The notes under the pieces were generated by a model. That model searched no databases, had not been told where the DNA came from, and was given only the letters and a program-made list of their open reading frames with translations. The position numbers and the translations under genes are program-made. A stretch of DNA of 64,000 nt from Meiothermus cerbereus DSM 11376. GTDB taxonomy: Bacteria; Deinococcota; Deinococci; Deinococcales; Thermaceae. The stretch is from positions 42,474 to 106,473 of the forward strand of contig NZ_JHVI01000012.1 in the NCBI RefSeq assembly GCF_000620065.1, given 5' to 3'. This document shows, one piece after another, positions 1-9,706 of the stretch (its first letter is position 1; each line of letters starts with the position of its first letter).

Positions 1-2116
1 AAGGCCAGTACTTATCGGCCAGGATGCGCTCGAGGGCATCGGCCGCCTTGCGCACCTCGGTCATGGCGGGCAGCACATTGTCGCGCATGTGATGGGCCTT
101 CTCGTGCACTTCGTCGCCGCCCAGCTCGGCGTTTTGCGCCTTGAGTTTCTCCAGGGCGTCCGAGAGCGCATCGGTGGCTTCCACTACCTGCTTAACGGTG
201 CGTTCAGCCGCACGGGACTTAACGTCAACCTCCGAGAGCTCGGCCAGGTAACTCAGAGCACCCGGCAGAATCTGGGTCTGGGCCACCCACTCGGTGGTCT
301 CGCCCTCGATGTTCACCTGCTTGAAGTAGATGTCGTACATGATCTCCTGGCGGGCGTGAATCTCACGCTCGTTGAGCACCCCCAGGCGGGTGAACAGCTT
401 GATGTTTTTCTCGTCGGTAAAGTGTTCAATGGCGTCAATAGCGGTACGCAGGTTTAACAGCCCACGCTTGGCTGCTTCCTTGTGCCAGGCCGCCGAGTAG
501 CCGTCGCCGTTGAAGACGATGCGCTTGTGCTTGGCGTAGGTCTCCTTGATGGTCTCCAGGACTGCCTGTTCGAAGGAGACCTTCTTCTTCATTTTGGCCT
601 CTACCGCGTCCATCAGGGCGTCAATGGCATCGGCCACGATGGTGTTGAGTACCGTAATGGGGAAGGAGATGCTTTGCGAAGAGCCCACCGCGCGGAACTC
701 GAACTTGTTACCGGTAAAGGCGAAGGGCGAGGTGCGGTTGCGGTCGCCGGCGTGTTTGGGCAGGGGGGGCAGAACCGGAACGCCGAGCTCGAGCACGCCC
801 GTCTTCTTGCCCGAACCCCCCTTGCCGCTAGCAATGCGCTCGTAGATGTCGGTAAGCTGGTCGCCCAGGAAAACCGACATGATGGCGGGTGGGGCTTCGT
901 TGGCCCCCAGGCGATGGTCGTTGGAGGCCGAGGCCACGCTAATGCGCAACAGATCCTGGTGCATGTCCACCGCTTTGATGACCGCGGCGCAGAAGAACAG
1001 AAACTGCAGGTTGTCGTGGGGGGTATCGCCGGGCTCCAAGAGGTTGATGCCGGTGTCGGTGCTCATGCTCCAGTTGCAGTGCTTGCCCGAGCCGTTAATG
1101 CCAGCAAAGGGCTTCTCGTGCAGCAAGGCCACCAGGCCGTAGCGGCGGGCGGTGTTCCTAAGTACCTGCATGATTAGCTGCTGGTGGTCGGCGGCAATGT
1201 TGGAGGGCTCGAAGATGGGGGCGATTTCGTACTGACTGGGGGCTACCTCGTTGTGGCGGGTCTTGACCGGGATACCCAGGGCATAGAGCTGGTTTTCCAC
1301 ATCGGTCATGAAGGAGAGCACCCGGTCGGGGATGGAGCCAAAGTAGTGATCCTCGAGCTCCTGTCCGCGCGGCGGCTTGGCCCCAAACAGGGTGCGCCCG
1401 GTCATGACCAGGTCGGGACGGCGGTAGTAAAACTCTTCGTCGATCAGGAAGTACTCTTGCTCGGCCCCCAGGGTAGAAGAAACCTTGCTGGCCTCCACCC
1501 CAAAGTACTTGAGGGCCCGCTGGGCGCTTTTATTGAGGGCCTCGATGGAGCGTAGCAGGGGGGTTTTGAGGTCGAGGGCTTCCCCCGTCCAGCTCGCGAA
1601 AGCGGTGGGAATACAGAGGGTCGCGCCGTTGGAGTGGCGCATGATGAAGGCCGGTGAGGTGGGATCCCAGGCGGTGTAGCCACGGGCCTCGAAGGTGGCT
1701 CGCAGGCCGCCCGAAGGGAACGAGGAGGCGTCAGGCTCGGCCTGGATAAGCTCCTTACCGGTAAACGAAGCGATCACCTTTCCATCGGAAATGGGGACAT
1801 AAAAGCTGTCATGCTTCTCGGCAGTGTAGCCGGTGAGGGGGTGAAACCAGTGGGTGTAGTGGGTAGCCCCTTTTTGCAGGGCCCATTTCTTCATGGCCAG
1901 GGCGATGGTATCGGCAATGCTGGGGTCTAGAGGAACCCCCTTCTCGATGGTGGCCTGAAGCGACTTCCATACCGGCTTGGAAACCAGCTCCCGCAGCTCA
2001 TCCATGTCCAGCACATCGCTGGCAAATACCTCGCCGGCGATATCGCTGGAGACCTGCCGCACATCCTTAAACCGCCAGTTACGGGCTGCCGAGACAACAT
2101 CAAACTCGTGGATCAT
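1..2116 (-). CDS. glnN: Type III glutamine synthetase (partial, C-terminus cut by window edge)
   Basis: The minus strand reads open for 705 codons from the ATG at 2116 to base 2 without a stop. The ATG follows an AGGAGA ribosome site. The product should make glutamine from glutamate and ammonia using ATP in the cytoplasm. It has the long GSIII architecture: an early region [20 protein letters not shown], then [56 protein letters not shown] and [14 protein letters not shown], followed by the long helical C-terminal part that GSI lacks. GSIII proteins are about 700-730 residues and the visible end (ADKYWP) looks like the last dozen residues, so only a few are missing. The upstream spacer is AT-rich and carries a 21-bp inverted repeat. 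Identification is firm; regulation is unknown. Confidence 0.95.
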   Translation of the reverse strand, partial: MIHEFDVVSAARNWRFKDVRQVSSDIAGEVFASDVLDMDELRELVSKPVWKSLQATIEKGVPLDPSIADTIALAMKKWALQKGATHYTHWFHPLTGYTAEKHDSFYVPISDGKVIASFTGKELIQAEPDASSFPSGGLRATFEARGYTAWDPTSPAFIMRHSNGATLCIPTAFASWTGEALDLKTPLLRSIEALNKSAQRALKYFGVEASKVSSTLGAEQEYFLIDEEFYYRRPDLVMTGRTLFGAKPPRGQELEDHYFGSIPDRVLSFMTDVENQLYALGIPVKTRHNEVAPSQYEIAPIFEPSNIAADHQQLIMQVLRNTARRYGLVALLHEKPFAGINGSGKHCNWSMSTDTGINLLEPGDTPHDNLQFLFFCAAVIKAVDMHQDLLRISVASASNDHRLGANEAPPAIMSVFLGDQLTDIYERIASGKGGSGKKTGVLELGVPVLPPLPKHAGDRNRTSPFAFTGNKFEFRAVGSSQSISFPITVLNTIVADAIDALMDAVEAKMKKKVSFEQAVLETIKETYAKHKRIVFNGDGYSAAWHKEAAKRGLLNLRTAIDAIEHFTDEKNIKLFTRLGVLNEREIHARQEIMYDIYFKQVNIEGETTEWVAQTQILPGALSYLAELSEVDVKSRAAERTVKQVVEATDALSDALEKLKAQNAELGGDEVHEKAHHMRDNVLPAMTEVRKAADALERILADKYWP

Positions 2117-2403
2117 ATCTTCTCCTGGGGGTGGTGCCGGGTTGCCGGCTGCATTTTAGATGCTATTTGTATCTAACTTTGCCAGCTCGATGCATTTACT
2201 AGCACCACTTGGAATAACACATTACCATAAATTTGCAAAAATCAACACCGCATTCCCTGCCTAAATTGCATTTTGTTTCTAGATATATGTACATTTGTTG
2301 AGTAATTGATTTACAAAAGTGCATCAGTGCGTTAACAGCTTGATTTAGCTACATTTTGCATATATGCTTTTTACATATAAGTTGTCTACCAAAGGGGGCC
2401 TGT
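2117..2403. promoter_or_regulatory. AT-rich divergent intergenic region between glnN and nrtR
   Basis: This is a 287-bp gap between divergent genes and is conspicuously AT-rich compared with the rest of the window. It must hold the glnN promoter (minus) and the nrtR-nadM-nadV promoter (plus). I see short palindromes (TTAGAT...ATCTAA near the glnN start, TGCATATATGC at about 2357) but no convincing consensus -35/-10 pair. Confidence 0.5.
2156..2176. promoter_or_regulatory. 21-bp inverted repeat, candidate operator
   Basis: The arms TTAGAT and ATCTAA are perfect inverted repeats separated by 9 bp, 40 bp upstream of the glnN start codon. It could bind a dimeric regulator of glnN. It could instead be an NrtR site, because NrtR operators are also about 21 bp palindromes, but the distance to nrtR (about 230 bp) argues against that. 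Binding is not shown. Confidence 0.35.
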
Positions 2404-3162
2404 TTGAATCGGCACAGCATGGAAGAGCACCACCTCCCGAATAACCACGATCCAAATGCCTTTGACCGGCCCTCGGTAACGGTGGATGTGGTTATCCTGA
2501 CCCTGCGCGAAGGGCAGCTCGAGGCCCTTCTGGTCAAGCGCAAGGAACACCCCTACCTCAACTACTGGAGCCTGCCCGGCGGTTTTGTGCAGGCCCAGGA
2601 GTCGCTCGACGAGGCCGCAGCGCGGGTGCTGCGACAAAAAGCCGGTCTGGAAAGCGTGGTGGGGATGGAGCGAGAAGGATCTTACAGGCACCCCGTCTAC
2701 CTCGAGCAGCTCTACACCTTTGGCGACCCTGGGCGCGACCCGCGGATGCGGGTGATCAGCGTGGCCTATTACGCCCTGGTGGAAGCCAGCCACATCCGCG
2801 AGGTGGGCGAGGAAATCGCACTGTTCAAGCTGCGCCTGCCAGAAGGCGAAAGTGGCGTGGAAATTTTTGACCACCGGCACAAAAAGTACTCCCTGGCCTT
2901 CGACCACGCCGAGATTCTGGGGGTGGCTCTAAGGCGCATTCGGGGCAAGCTCGAGTACACGCCCATAGGTTTTGAACTGCTGCCGGAGCAGTTTACCCTA
3001 CGCCAGCTCCAGGCCGTACACGAGACTATCCTGCAAAAAAGGCTCAACAAAGACTCTTTCCGGCGCAGGATGCTGTCCTCGGGAAGGCTCGAGCCTACCG
3101 GCAAGCTCGAGCGTGGCCTAGGCCGACCCGCCGAACTTTACCGCTTCCGGAGGGCCACATGA
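2404..3162 (+). CDS. nrtR: NrtR-type regulator of NAD metabolism (Nudix domain plus winged helix)
   Basis: A 252-residue protein with an N-terminal Nudix-like domain (about 25-150) and a C-terminal winged-helix DNA-binding half (FTLRQLQAVHETIL, then KDSFRRRMLSSG). The Nudix box is degenerate: GGFVQAQESLDEAAARVLRQ keeps the first glycines, but the catalytic RE-x2-EE part reads RVLRQK. That is typical of NrtR, where the domain senses ADP-ribose instead of hydrolysing it. I chose the TTG at 2404 because a GGGGG ribosome site lies about 6 bp upstream; ATG 2419 is an alternative without a visible site. The stop overlaps the nadM start (ATGA), so it is co-transcribed with the NAD-salvage genes it probably controls. 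Confidence 0.85.
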   Translation: MNRHSMEEHHLPNNHDPNAFDRPSVTVDVVILTLREGQLEALLVKRKEHPYLNYWSLPGGFVQAQESLDEAAARVLRQKAGLESVVGMEREGSYRHPVYLEQLYTFGDPGRDPRMRVISVAYYALVEASHIREVGEEIALFKLRLPEGESGVEIFDHRHKKYSLAFDHAEILGVALRRIRGKLEYTPIGFELLPEQFTLRQLQAVHETILQKRLNKDSFRRRMLSSGRLEPTGKLERGLGRPAELYRFRRAT

Positions 3163-4184
3163 AAACCGCTGTATTCATCGGCCGCTTTCAGCCACCCCAT
3201 CAGGCCCACCTCGAGACCATCACCCGCGCTTTAAGCCGCTTCGACCGGCTGATTGTGGTGCTGGGCAGCGCTTTCTGTCACCCCACCCCCAAGAACCCTT
3301 TCAGCGCCGAAGAACGGGCGGCCATGATCCGGGAAAGCCTGAGCGAGTCCAGCAGGCTTCACTTTATCCCCATCGCCGACGACTACTACAACGACCCCCG
3401 CTGGTTTGGCAGCGTGCGGGCTGCCGTGGAGGCCCTTACCGGGCCCGGGGCTGAGATCTGTATCACCGGCTACCACAAGGACGAAAGCAGCTACTACCTG
3501 CACGGCTTTGGCGACTGGCCCTTTGAGCCCAGCGGTGTGGTGAGCCCGCTCAACGCTACCGACGTACGAAACAGCTACTTTGCCAGCAGCGGCGAGTGGA
3601 AAGCTATGGTTCCGGTTGCAGTGCGGCAGTTTATGGAGCAATTTGCCCGCACGCCCAGCTATAGCCGCTTGCAGCGGGAGTGGAAAACCATCCAGCATTA
3701 CCGTTCGCTCGAGCGGCGCTACCCCTACCCCATCCTCCACATCGCCACCGACGCAGTGGTGCTGGCCCAGGAACAGGTGCTGCTGGTCGAACGCAAAGGG
3801 CCGCTGGGCCAGGGAGCCTGGGCCTTGCCGGGGGGCTATGTGGAGCTTAAAGAAACCCTGCTGCAAGCCGCCTTGCGCGAGTTGCGCGAGGAGACCGGCT
3901 TGGCCCTGGAAGCCCGGCACCTCAAGGCCACCCAGGCCTTCGACTACCCGGGCCGCAGCCTGCGCGGAAGGGTGATTAGCCTGGGCCACTTCTTCGACTT
4001 AGGCGATACCCCACCCCCCGCGGTCGATGGCCAGGACGACGCTTCCAGGGCCTTCTGGCTGCCCCTAGCTGAGCTAGATCCCCACCAGGATCGCTTCTTT
4101 GAAGATCACTATCAGCAGATTTGTTGGTTTTTGGGGCGTGCGCCGCACCAGCCCGCGCTGTCCCAAACAAAGGAGCCTTTATGA
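3159..4184 (+). CDS. nadM: Bifunctional nicotinamide-nucleotide adenylyltransferase / Nudix hydrolase
   Basis: A 341-residue two-domain enzyme. Residues 1-170 form an archaeal-type NMN adenylyltransferase with GRFQPPHQAH at 8-17 (nucleotidyl-transferase HxxH signature) and the ITGYHKDESSYYL substrate region. Residues about 195-335 form a Nudix hydrolase whose box is intact: G226, E232, R240-E241 and E244-E245, ending TGL. It should join NMN and ATP to give NAD, while the Nudix half should cleave ADP-ribose, linking synthesis to recycling. It overlaps nrtR by ATGA at its start and nadV by ATGA at its end, so the three genes form one translationally coupled operon. Confidence 0.93.
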   Translation: MKTAVFIGRFQPPHQAHLETITRALSRFDRLIVVLGSAFCHPTPKNPFSAEERAAMIRESLSESSRLHFIPIADDYYNDPRWFGSVRAAVEALTGPGAEICITGYHKDESSYYLHGFGDWPFEPSGVVSPLNATDVRNSYFASSGEWKAMVPVAVRQFMEQFARTPSYSRLQREWKTIQHYRSLERRYPYPILHIATDAVVLAQEQVLLVERKGPLGQGAWALPGGYVELKETLLQAALRELREETGLALEARHLKATQAFDYPGRSLRGRVISLGHFFDLGDTPPPAVDGQDDASRAFWLPLAELDPHQDRFFEDHYQQICWFLGRAPHQPALSQTKEPL

Positions 4185-5572
4185 AACCCCTCAACCCCCA
4201 CAACCTGATCCTAAACACCGACAGCTACAAAGCCAGCCACTTCGCCCAGTTTCCTAAGGGCATGACCTACGCCAGTTGGTACATCGAAAGCCGGGGCGGC
4301 GACTCCAACTTTGTGCGCTTCTTCGGCCTGCAGGCCTTCCTGATCGAGTACCTGAGCAAAGGGGTTAGCATGAGCGAGGTGGAGGAGGCCCAGGCGGTCT
4401 TCCTGGCCCACGGCCTGCCCTTCCCCTACGAAGGCTGGCGCCATATCGCCCAGGACTTAGGGGGGCGGCTGCCGGTACGCATCCGGGCGGTGCCGGAAGG
4501 AATGGTGGTGCCGGTGCACAATCCCCTGGTCATCATCGAGAGCACCGACCCCAAAGTGCCCTGGCTGCCGGGCTGGCTCGAGACCGCCCTGCTGCGCGCG
4601 GTCTGGTACCCCACCACGGTCTGCACCATCTCCTGGAACATCCGCAACACCATAAAGGCCTACCTGGAGAAAACCGCCGACGACCCCCAGGCCGAGCTGC
4701 CCTTCAAGCTGCACGACTTTGGCGCGCGGGGGGTAAGCAGCTTAGAGAGCGCCGGGCTGGGCGGCATGGCCCACCTGGTCAACTTCCAGGGCACCGACAC
4801 CGTCACCGCCCTAGTCTACGCCCGCAACTACTACGGGGCCGAGATGGCCGGCTACTCCATTCCGGCCATGGAACACAGCACCGTAACCAGCTTTGGCCGC
4901 GCGGGCGAGGCCCAGGCCTACCGCCAGATGATCGAGACCTACGGCAAGCCGGGGGCGCTCTTGGCGATGGTGATTGACTCCTACAACCGCGAGCACGCCG
5001 TGGGTTGGATCATCGGCGAGGAGCTGCGCGAGCTGATACAAAACTCGGGGGCCACCGTGGTCATCCGGCCCGACTCAGGCGACCCGCCTTTTGTGGTGCT
5101 GCGCACGGTGCAGACCCTCGAGGCCAGGTTCGGCGCCACCGTCAACCAGAAGGGCTACAAGGTGCTCAAAGGGGTGCGGGTCATCCAGGGCGATGGGGTG
5201 AACGCCGATACCATCCGCAAGGTGCTGTTTTTGCTCGAGCAGTGGGGCTACAGCGCCTCCAACGTGGCCTTCGGCATGGGCGGGGCCCTCCTGCAGCACC
5301 CCCACCGCGACACCCAGAAGTTCGCCCAGAAGCTGCACCTGGTCACGGTAGACGGCAAGACCTACGGGGTGGGCAAAAGCCCGGTGGACGACCCCAGCAA
5401 GCTCTCCAAAAAAGGCCGCCTGGACGTGATCCAAGACGAGCGCGGCATCCGCACGGTGGAGCTGCCCCTGGAGGCCACCCAGCCCCACCCCCAGAGCATC
5501 TTGCAGACGGTCTTTGAGAACGGCGCCATCACGCGGCGCTACACCTGGGAGGAAGTGCGCGCAAACGCCTAA
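4181..5572 (+). CDS. nadV: Nicotinamide phosphoribosyltransferase
   Basis: A 463-residue NAMPT/NadV-family enzyme that makes NMN from nicotinamide and PRPP, the substrate for NadM just upstream. Recognisable family blocks are [14 protein letters not shown] near the N-terminus, [36 protein letters not shown] and FGMGGALLQ. The start is the ATG at 4181 that overlaps the nadM stop; longer in-frame readings upstream run through nadM. Length matches the family (about 460-490). Its stop overlaps by 4 bp the stop of deoB, which converges from the other strand. Confidence 0.95.
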   Translation: MKPLNPHNLILNTDSYKASHFAQFPKGMTYASWYIESRGGDSNFVRFFGLQAFLIEYLSKGVSMSEVEEAQAVFLAHGLPFPYEGWRHIAQDLGGRLPVRIRAVPEGMVVPVHNPLVIIESTDPKVPWLPGWLETALLRAVWYPTTVCTISWNIRNTIKAYLEKTADDPQAELPFKLHDFGARGVSSLESAGLGGMAHLVNFQGTDTVTALVYARNYYGAEMAGYSIPAMEHSTVTSFGRAGEAQAYRQMIETYGKPGALLAMVIDSYNREHAVGWIIGEELRELIQNSGATVVIRPDSGDPPFVVLRTVQTLEARFGATVNQKGYKVLKGVRVIQGDGVNADTIRKVLFLLEQWGYSASNVAFGMGGALLQHPHRDTQKFAQKLHLVTVDGKTYGVGKSPVDDPSKLSKKGRLDVIQDERGIRTVELPLEATQPHPQSILQTVFENGAITRRYTWEEVRANA

Positions 5573-6717
5573 AAAACGCTGGTTCCAGGCCCGGCCCAGC
5601 CCAGCCCGAAAGCCTGGGCCCAACTCGCAGCCACATCGGCAAAGGTGGCGCGGGTGCCCAGGTTCCGCCCGGCCATCCCCGGCCCCGCTACCAGGAGCAT
5701 GCCGTACTCGCGGGTGTGGTCGGTGCCGCGGTAGGTGGGGTCGTTGCCGTGGTCGGAGACGATGAACAGATAGTCGTCCGGGCCCAGCGCGGCCAGCAAC
5801 TCCGGCAGCCGGGCATCGAACTCGGCCAGCGCCTGGGCGTAGCCCTGGGGGTTGCGGCGGTGGCCGAAGCGGGCGTCGAAGTCCACCAGGTTGGTGAAGA
5901 TCAGGCCGGAGAAGTCCTGGTGCATGAGTTCCAGGGTGCGCTCGAGCCCTTCCCCATTACTGCCAGACTTGACCTCGCGGGTAAAACCCCTATGGGCGTA
6001 GATGTCGGGGATCTTGCCCACCCCCACCACCTCCAGCCCGGAGGCCTTGAGCTCGTCCAGCACGTTGTGGGGGGGCTCGAGGGCAAAGTCTTTGCGCAGA
6101 TCCTCGCGCCGGTAGTACTGGCCGGGCTCGCCCTCGAAGGGGCGGGCGATCACCCGGGCGCAGGCCAGCGGCCCCACCAGCATTGCCCGCGCGACCCGGC
6201 ACCAGTCGTAGAGGGTCTCGAGGGGAACCTTGCCGATGTGGGCCGCCACCTGAAAGACCGAGTCGGCCGAGGTGTACACGATGGGAAAGCCGGTGCGCAG
6301 GTGCTCGTCGCCGTAGTCGCGGATGGCCTCGGTGCCCGAGTAAGGCTGGTTGAGCAGATACCCCTCCACCCCAATGCGCCGGCAGTACTCGGCCAGAAAA
6401 TCCTGTGGAAAACCCTGTGGAAAAACCTGGAAAGGGTGCTCGAGATGGATGCCCACAAACTCCCAGTGGCCGGTGGAGGTATCCTTGCCGGGGTTGACCT
6501 CCCGCATCCGGCCAAAGGCCCCCTGGGGGGAGGCCACCCTGGGCAGGGTGTGCACCCCCGGTACGCGGCCCAGCCCCAGCGCGGCCAGGTGGGGTAGCTC
6601 TATCCCGGTCTTGAGCACGGTGTGGTCGAGGGTATCGGCCCCTTCATCGCCAAACTGCGCGGCGTCGGGCAGGTAGCCCAGGCCCACCGAATCCAGCACG
6701 ATGGTGGTAATCTTCAT
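5569..6717 (-). CDS. deoB: Phosphopentomutase
   Basis: A 382-residue enzyme of the alkaline-phosphatase superfamily that interconverts (deoxy)ribose 1-phosphate and 5-phosphate in nucleoside salvage. Evidence: [14 protein letters not shown] with the metal-binding aspartate, [14 protein letters not shown] containing the phosphorylated threonine region, the [11 protein letters not shown] block, and the C-terminal [19 protein letters not shown] metal site. Start at 6717 gives the canonical N-terminus; longer readings enter the neighbouring LysR gene. The 64-bp gap to the upstream LysR gene on the same strand allows co-transcription. Confidence 0.95.
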   Translation of the reverse strand: MKITTIVLDSVGLGYLPDAAQFGDEGADTLDHTVLKTGIELPHLAALGLGRVPGVHTLPRVASPQGAFGRMREVNPGKDTSTGHWEFVGIHLEHPFQVFPQGFPQDFLAEYCRRIGVEGYLLNQPYSGTEAIRDYGDEHLRTGFPIVYTSADSVFQVAAHIGKVPLETLYDWCRVARAMLVGPLACARVIARPFEGEPGQYYRREDLRKDFALEPPHNVLDELKASGLEVVGVGKIPDIYAHRGFTREVKSGSNGEGLERTLELMHQDFSGLIFTNLVDFDARFGHRRNPQGYAQALAEFDARLPELLAALGPDDYLFIVSDHGNDPTYRGTDHTREYGMLLVAGPGMAGRNLGTRATFADVAASWAQAFGLGWAGPGTSVF

Positions 6718-6781
6718 GTCCACCAGCATACCGGACACCGGTGGGCTGGCTTTGCATCCCCCTACTACAGAGCCTGGAGCA

Positions 6782-7702
6782 CTAAGCACCCACCAGATCA
6801 CGGGCTGTGCCCAGAGAACGCCACAGCAGCCCCAGCAGTTCGCGGGTGGCAAAGTCCACCGAGGAATCGGGGTAGGAGACCCAGTGCACCCCCAGGGAAA
6901 AACCCGCGTCTTCGATGAATAAAAGCCGTAACAAACCGGCCTTTTGCTCGGGTTCCACAAACGAGCGGCTGGCCAGCCCCACCCCCAGCCCGGCGGCGGC
7001 CGCGGCCTTGACCCCATACAGGCTGCCGCACTCCAGAAGACGCGCTGGCACAATGCCGTGGCGTTCCAGAAACTGCTCGAGCCGCAGGCGCAGGCGCGAG
7101 TTGCGCTGAGGAACCAGCAGGGTCATGCCCTCGAGCTGCCCCAAAGCCACGCCCCCCAGCCCGGCCCAGGGGTGTGAGGGGGCCACCGCCAGCACCACCT
7201 CCTCACTGGTCAGGCGCTGAGCTACAAGCGGCTCGGGCAGGGTATCGGTTCCACCCAGCACCAGTGCTGCATCCAGGTCGCGCTGGTAAACCTGTTCGAT
7301 CAACTCCAGGGTGGTGCCATTCACCAAGCGAAGCTCGCAGCGGGCCTGCTGGGTTTGAGCCCAGGAAATCAGGGAGGCCTGGTAACGCGGAATCAGGCTC
7401 CAGGCCAGACCCACCTCGAGGCGGGGGATGCGCTGGTGGCGCTTCTCCTCGATAAAGCGGGTGGCCTGGGCCAGGCTGCGACTCACCGCGCAAGCATAGG
7501 GCAGCAGGGCTTTGCCGGCTTCGGTCAGGGTGATGCCCTGGGGGGTGCGCTCGTAGAGGGGCTGCCGCACCGCGTCCTCGAGGGCCTTGAGGGTTTTGCT
7601 GACCGCAGGCTGGCTCAGGTGCAACACTTCGGCAGCACGACTCAGACTGCGCAGTTCGGCCACCACGCAAAATACTACCAAGTACCGTGGGTTTAAACGC
7701 AT
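6782..7702 (-). CDS. LysR-family transcriptional regulator
   Basis: A 306-residue protein with an N-terminal LysR helix-turn-helix (residues about 3-62; [20 protein letters not shown]) and a substrate-binding-like effector domain (about 90-300). It is divergent from the cst-like sulfur operon that begins at 7881, with 178 bp between them; LysR genes often control the divergent unit, so a sulfur-compound effector is possible but not shown. The effector-domain ligand cannot be read from sequence. Confidence 0.88.
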   Translation of the reverse strand: MRLNPRYLVVFCVVAELRSLSRAAEVLHLSQPAVSKTLKALEDAVRQPLYERTPQGITLTEAGKALLPYACAVSRSLAQATRFIEEKRHQRIPRLEVGLAWSLIPRYQASLISWAQTQQARCELRLVNGTTLELIEQVYQRDLDAALVLGGTDTLPEPLVAQRLTSEEVVLAVAPSHPWAGLGGVALGQLEGMTLLVPQRNSRLRLRLEQFLERHGIVPARLLECGSLYGVKAAAAAGLGVGLASRSFVEPEQKAGLLRLLFIEDAGFSLGVHWVSYPDSSVDFATRELLGLLWRSLGTARDLVGA

Positions 7703-7813
7703 AAGAATAGGCTTGTGTAGTATACAGCTTCAACAACCCGGCAAAATCCACCCACAACCCAAAGCCCAACCAGTTCCCTAGCCGCAGGACTTTGCCGACC
7801 AATCATTTCACTT

Positions 7814-7830
7814 ATATCCCCTTAGGGTAT
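7814..7830. promoter_or_regulatory. CstR/CsoR-type operator, upstream copy
   Basis: ATATCCCCTTAGGGTAT is an imperfect 17-bp palindrome centred 25 bp upstream of a second, stronger copy at 7839-7855. It directly precedes the -35 box of the cst-like operon. C-tract/G-tract palindromes flanked by AT are typical of CsoR/CstR-family operators. Confidence 0.6.
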
Positions 7831-7858
7831 TTGACAGAATACCCCCTGGGGATATATC
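7831..7858 (+). promoter_or_regulatory. Promoter of the cst-like rhodanese operon
   Basis: A consensus -35 TTGACA (7831-7836) and a -10 TATATC (7853-7858) are separated by 16 bp. The operator 7839-7855 fills the spacer. An AGGAGGT ribosome site then precedes the ATG at 7881. Repression by a CsoR/CstR tetramer bound between the boxes is the simplest reading. Confidence 0.65.
7839..7855. promoter_or_regulatory. CstR/CsoR-type operator between -35 and -10
   Basis: ATACCCCCTGGGGATAT is a near-perfect 17-bp palindrome. It is one of seven related sites in the window, and it sits inside the promoter spacer of the cstB-like operon. Confidence 0.7.
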
Positions 7859-7880
7859 CTGGCGGTCAGGAGGTTAGCGC

Positions 7881-9323
7881 ATGCTCTTCAAGCAAATCTA
7901 CGAGGAAGGACTGGCGCAAGGCAGCTACTTCATCGGTTGTCAGTCGGCAGGTACCGCGGTGGTGGTAGACCCCCGGCGCGATATCCAGGTCTACCTGGAC
8001 GAAGCCCAGAAGAACGGTATGAAGATTGTGGCCATCACCGAGACCCACATCCACGCCGACTACCTTTCGGGCGCCCGCGAGCTGGCCAAGGCCACCGGGG
8101 CTAAGCTGTACCTCAGCGACGAGGGCGACGAAAACTGGAAGTACAAAGGCCTCGAGGGCTTCGACTATCAGCTCGTGCGCGATGGCGACCAGATCAAGCT
8201 GGGCAACATCACCCTCACGGTAGTGCATACCCCCGGCCACACCCCCGAGCACATCAGCTTTTTGGTGCAGGACGGCGCAGCCGCCAGCGAGCCGGGCTTC
8301 TTCCTGACCGGCGACTTTGTGTTCGTGGGCGATATTGGCCGCCCCGACCTGCTGGAAGAGGCCGCCGGCATCCTGGGCACTGCCGAGCCCGGTGCGCGGC
8401 GCATGTTCAAGAGCCTTAAGGAAAAATTCCTCACCCTGCCCGACTACGTGCAGGTCTGGCCGGGCCACGGGGCCGGTAGCGCCTGCGGCAAAGGGCTGGG
8501 AGCCGTAGCCAGCACCACCGTGGGCTACGAGCGCCGCTTTGCCTGGTGGGCCGACTACCTGCGTACAGGCGACGAAGAAGGCTTCGTAAAGGCCCTGCTC
8601 TCGGGCCAGCCCGAAGCCCCCTACTACTTTGCCCGGATGAAGCGGCTCAACCGCGACGGGATGCCCATCCTGGGACGCTTGCCCGAACCCCCCCATCTCA
8701 CCCCCGAGCAGTTTGAGCAGCAGCTCAAGCAAGGGGCCTTGCTGGTGGACACCCGCGACAAGCTGGCCTTTGCCGGCGGGCACCTAAAGGGAGCCATCAA
8801 CATCCCGGCGGGCAAGAGCTTCAGCACCTGGGCCGGCTGGCTGCTGCCCTACGACCGCGACCTGATCCTGCTGGCTGGCCCCGAGCGGGTGGGCGAGCTG
8901 GTCAAGCAGCTTATTCGCATCGGGCTGGATCGGGTGGTGGGGTATATCCCGGGCCTCGAGGGCTACGCGCAAGGCGAGCTCGAGACCGTTCCCCAGATCA
9001 CCGCAGCCCAGGCCAAGGCCCTGTGGGAAAAGGGCGAGGCCGCCATCCTGGACGTGCGCGGGGCCGACGAGTACCAGGCCGCTCACATCCCCGGAGCCCA
9101 GAACATCCACGCCGGGCGGGTGATGAACAACCTGGAGCGCATCCCCAAAGACAAGCCGGTGGTGGTGCACTGCCTGGGCGGCGACCGCTCCTCCACCGCC
9201 ATCAGCGCGCTGATGGGCGCAGGCTTTACCAACCTCATCAATCTCACCGGCGGCATCCGGGCCTGGCAGCAGGAGGGCTTCCCCATCGAAAAAGGCTCGG
9301 CCCGCGATCTTGTAAGCGCCTAA
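7881..9323 (+). CDS. cstB: CstB-like persulfide dioxygenase-rhodanese fusion
   Basis: A 480-residue three-part protein. Residues 1-250 are an ETHE1-like metallo-beta-lactamase persulfide dioxygenase with THIHAD (H56, H58, D60), TPGHT (H120) and TGD (D145) as expected iron ligands. Residues about 270-360 are a rhodanese fold in which the catalytic cysteine is missing (LLAGPE at the loop), and residues about 372-475 are an active rhodanese with Cys431 in CLGGDRS. This dioxygenase, pseudo-rhodanese, rhodanese order matches staphylococcal CstB, which turns persulfides into thiosulfate. It is first in an operon with four rhodanese genes and TauE, under a promoter carrying CstR-type operators. The family call is firm; the thiosulfate product is inferred from CstB. 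Confidence 0.88.
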   Translation: MLFKQIYEEGLAQGSYFIGCQSAGTAVVVDPRRDIQVYLDEAQKNGMKIVAITETHIHADYLSGARELAKATGAKLYLSDEGDENWKYKGLEGFDYQLVRDGDQIKLGNITLTVVHTPGHTPEHISFLVQDGAAASEPGFFLTGDFVFVGDIGRPDLLEEAAGILGTAEPGARRMFKSLKEKFLTLPDYVQVWPGHGAGSACGKGLGAVASTTVGYERRFAWWADYLRTGDEEGFVKALLSGQPEAPYYFARMKRLNRDGMPILGRLPEPPHLTPEQFEQQLKQGALLVDTRDKLAFAGGHLKGAINIPAGKSFSTWAGWLLPYDRDLILLAGPERVGELVKQLIRIGLDRVVGYIPGLEGYAQGELETVPQITAAQAKALWEKGEAAILDVRGADEYQAAHIPGAQNIHAGRVMNNLERIPKDKPVVVHCLGGDRSSTAISALMGAGFTNLINLTGGIRAWQQEGFPIEKGSARDLVSA

Positions 9324-9324
9324 T

Positions 9325-9365
9325 CGATACACCCTCGTATCGGGCCCCTGGCTCTAGCTGGGGGC
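9325..9365 (+). repeat. Two small inverted repeats between cstB-like gene and next rhodanese gene
   Basis: CGATAC (9325-9330) pairs with GTATCG (9337-9342), and GCCCC (9344-9348) pairs with GGGGC (9361-9365). There is no T-run, so this is more likely an mRNA processing or stability element than a terminator. Confidence 0.35.
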
Positions 9366-9386
9366 TCCCCCTACAAACCAAGCACT

Positions 9387-9695
9387 ATGAATCTATCTGT
9401 CAAAACCGCCTATCAAACCCTGGAACGCTTTCAAGTGGTGGACATCCGCGAGCCCCAAGAGTGGGCCGAGGGGCTCCTGCCGGGGGCTTTGCGCCTGCCT
9501 TTGTCCAGGCTAGAGGCCCTGGCCCCCCTGTACCTCGAGCGCGAACAGCCGGTGCTCCTGTACTGCCGCAGCGGCAACCGTTCGCAGGAAGCCCGTCAAA
9601 TCCTGCAAAACCTGGGCCACCCCAAGGTCTGGCACCTCGAGGGCGGCCTCAAAGCCTGGTGTGAAGCCGGCATTCCCTGTGCAAGCCCCGTCTAA
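9387..9695 (+). CDS. Single-domain rhodanese
   Basis: A 102-residue cytoplasmic sulfurtransferase with the complete fold: VVDIREPQEWAEG near the N-terminus, catalytic Cys60 in CRSGNRS, and the terminal HLEGGLKAW block. The six-residue loop suits sulfur rather than phosphate substrates. There is no obvious ribosome site before ATG 9387, so translation may depend on upstream readthrough. It is second in the cst-like operon and probably relays persulfide sulfur. Confidence 0.88.
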   Translation: MNLSVKTAYQTLERFQVVDIREPQEWAEGLLPGALRLPLSRLEALAPLYLEREQPVLLYCRSGNRSQEARQILQNLGHPKVWHLEGGLKAWCEAGIPCASPV

Positions 9696-9706
9696 GGAGG
9701 ACACTC

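Noticed and set aside
5716..6597. 293-codon open frame on the plus strand
   Set aside because: It is fully antisense to deoB and has no family features, as expected in GC-rich DNA.
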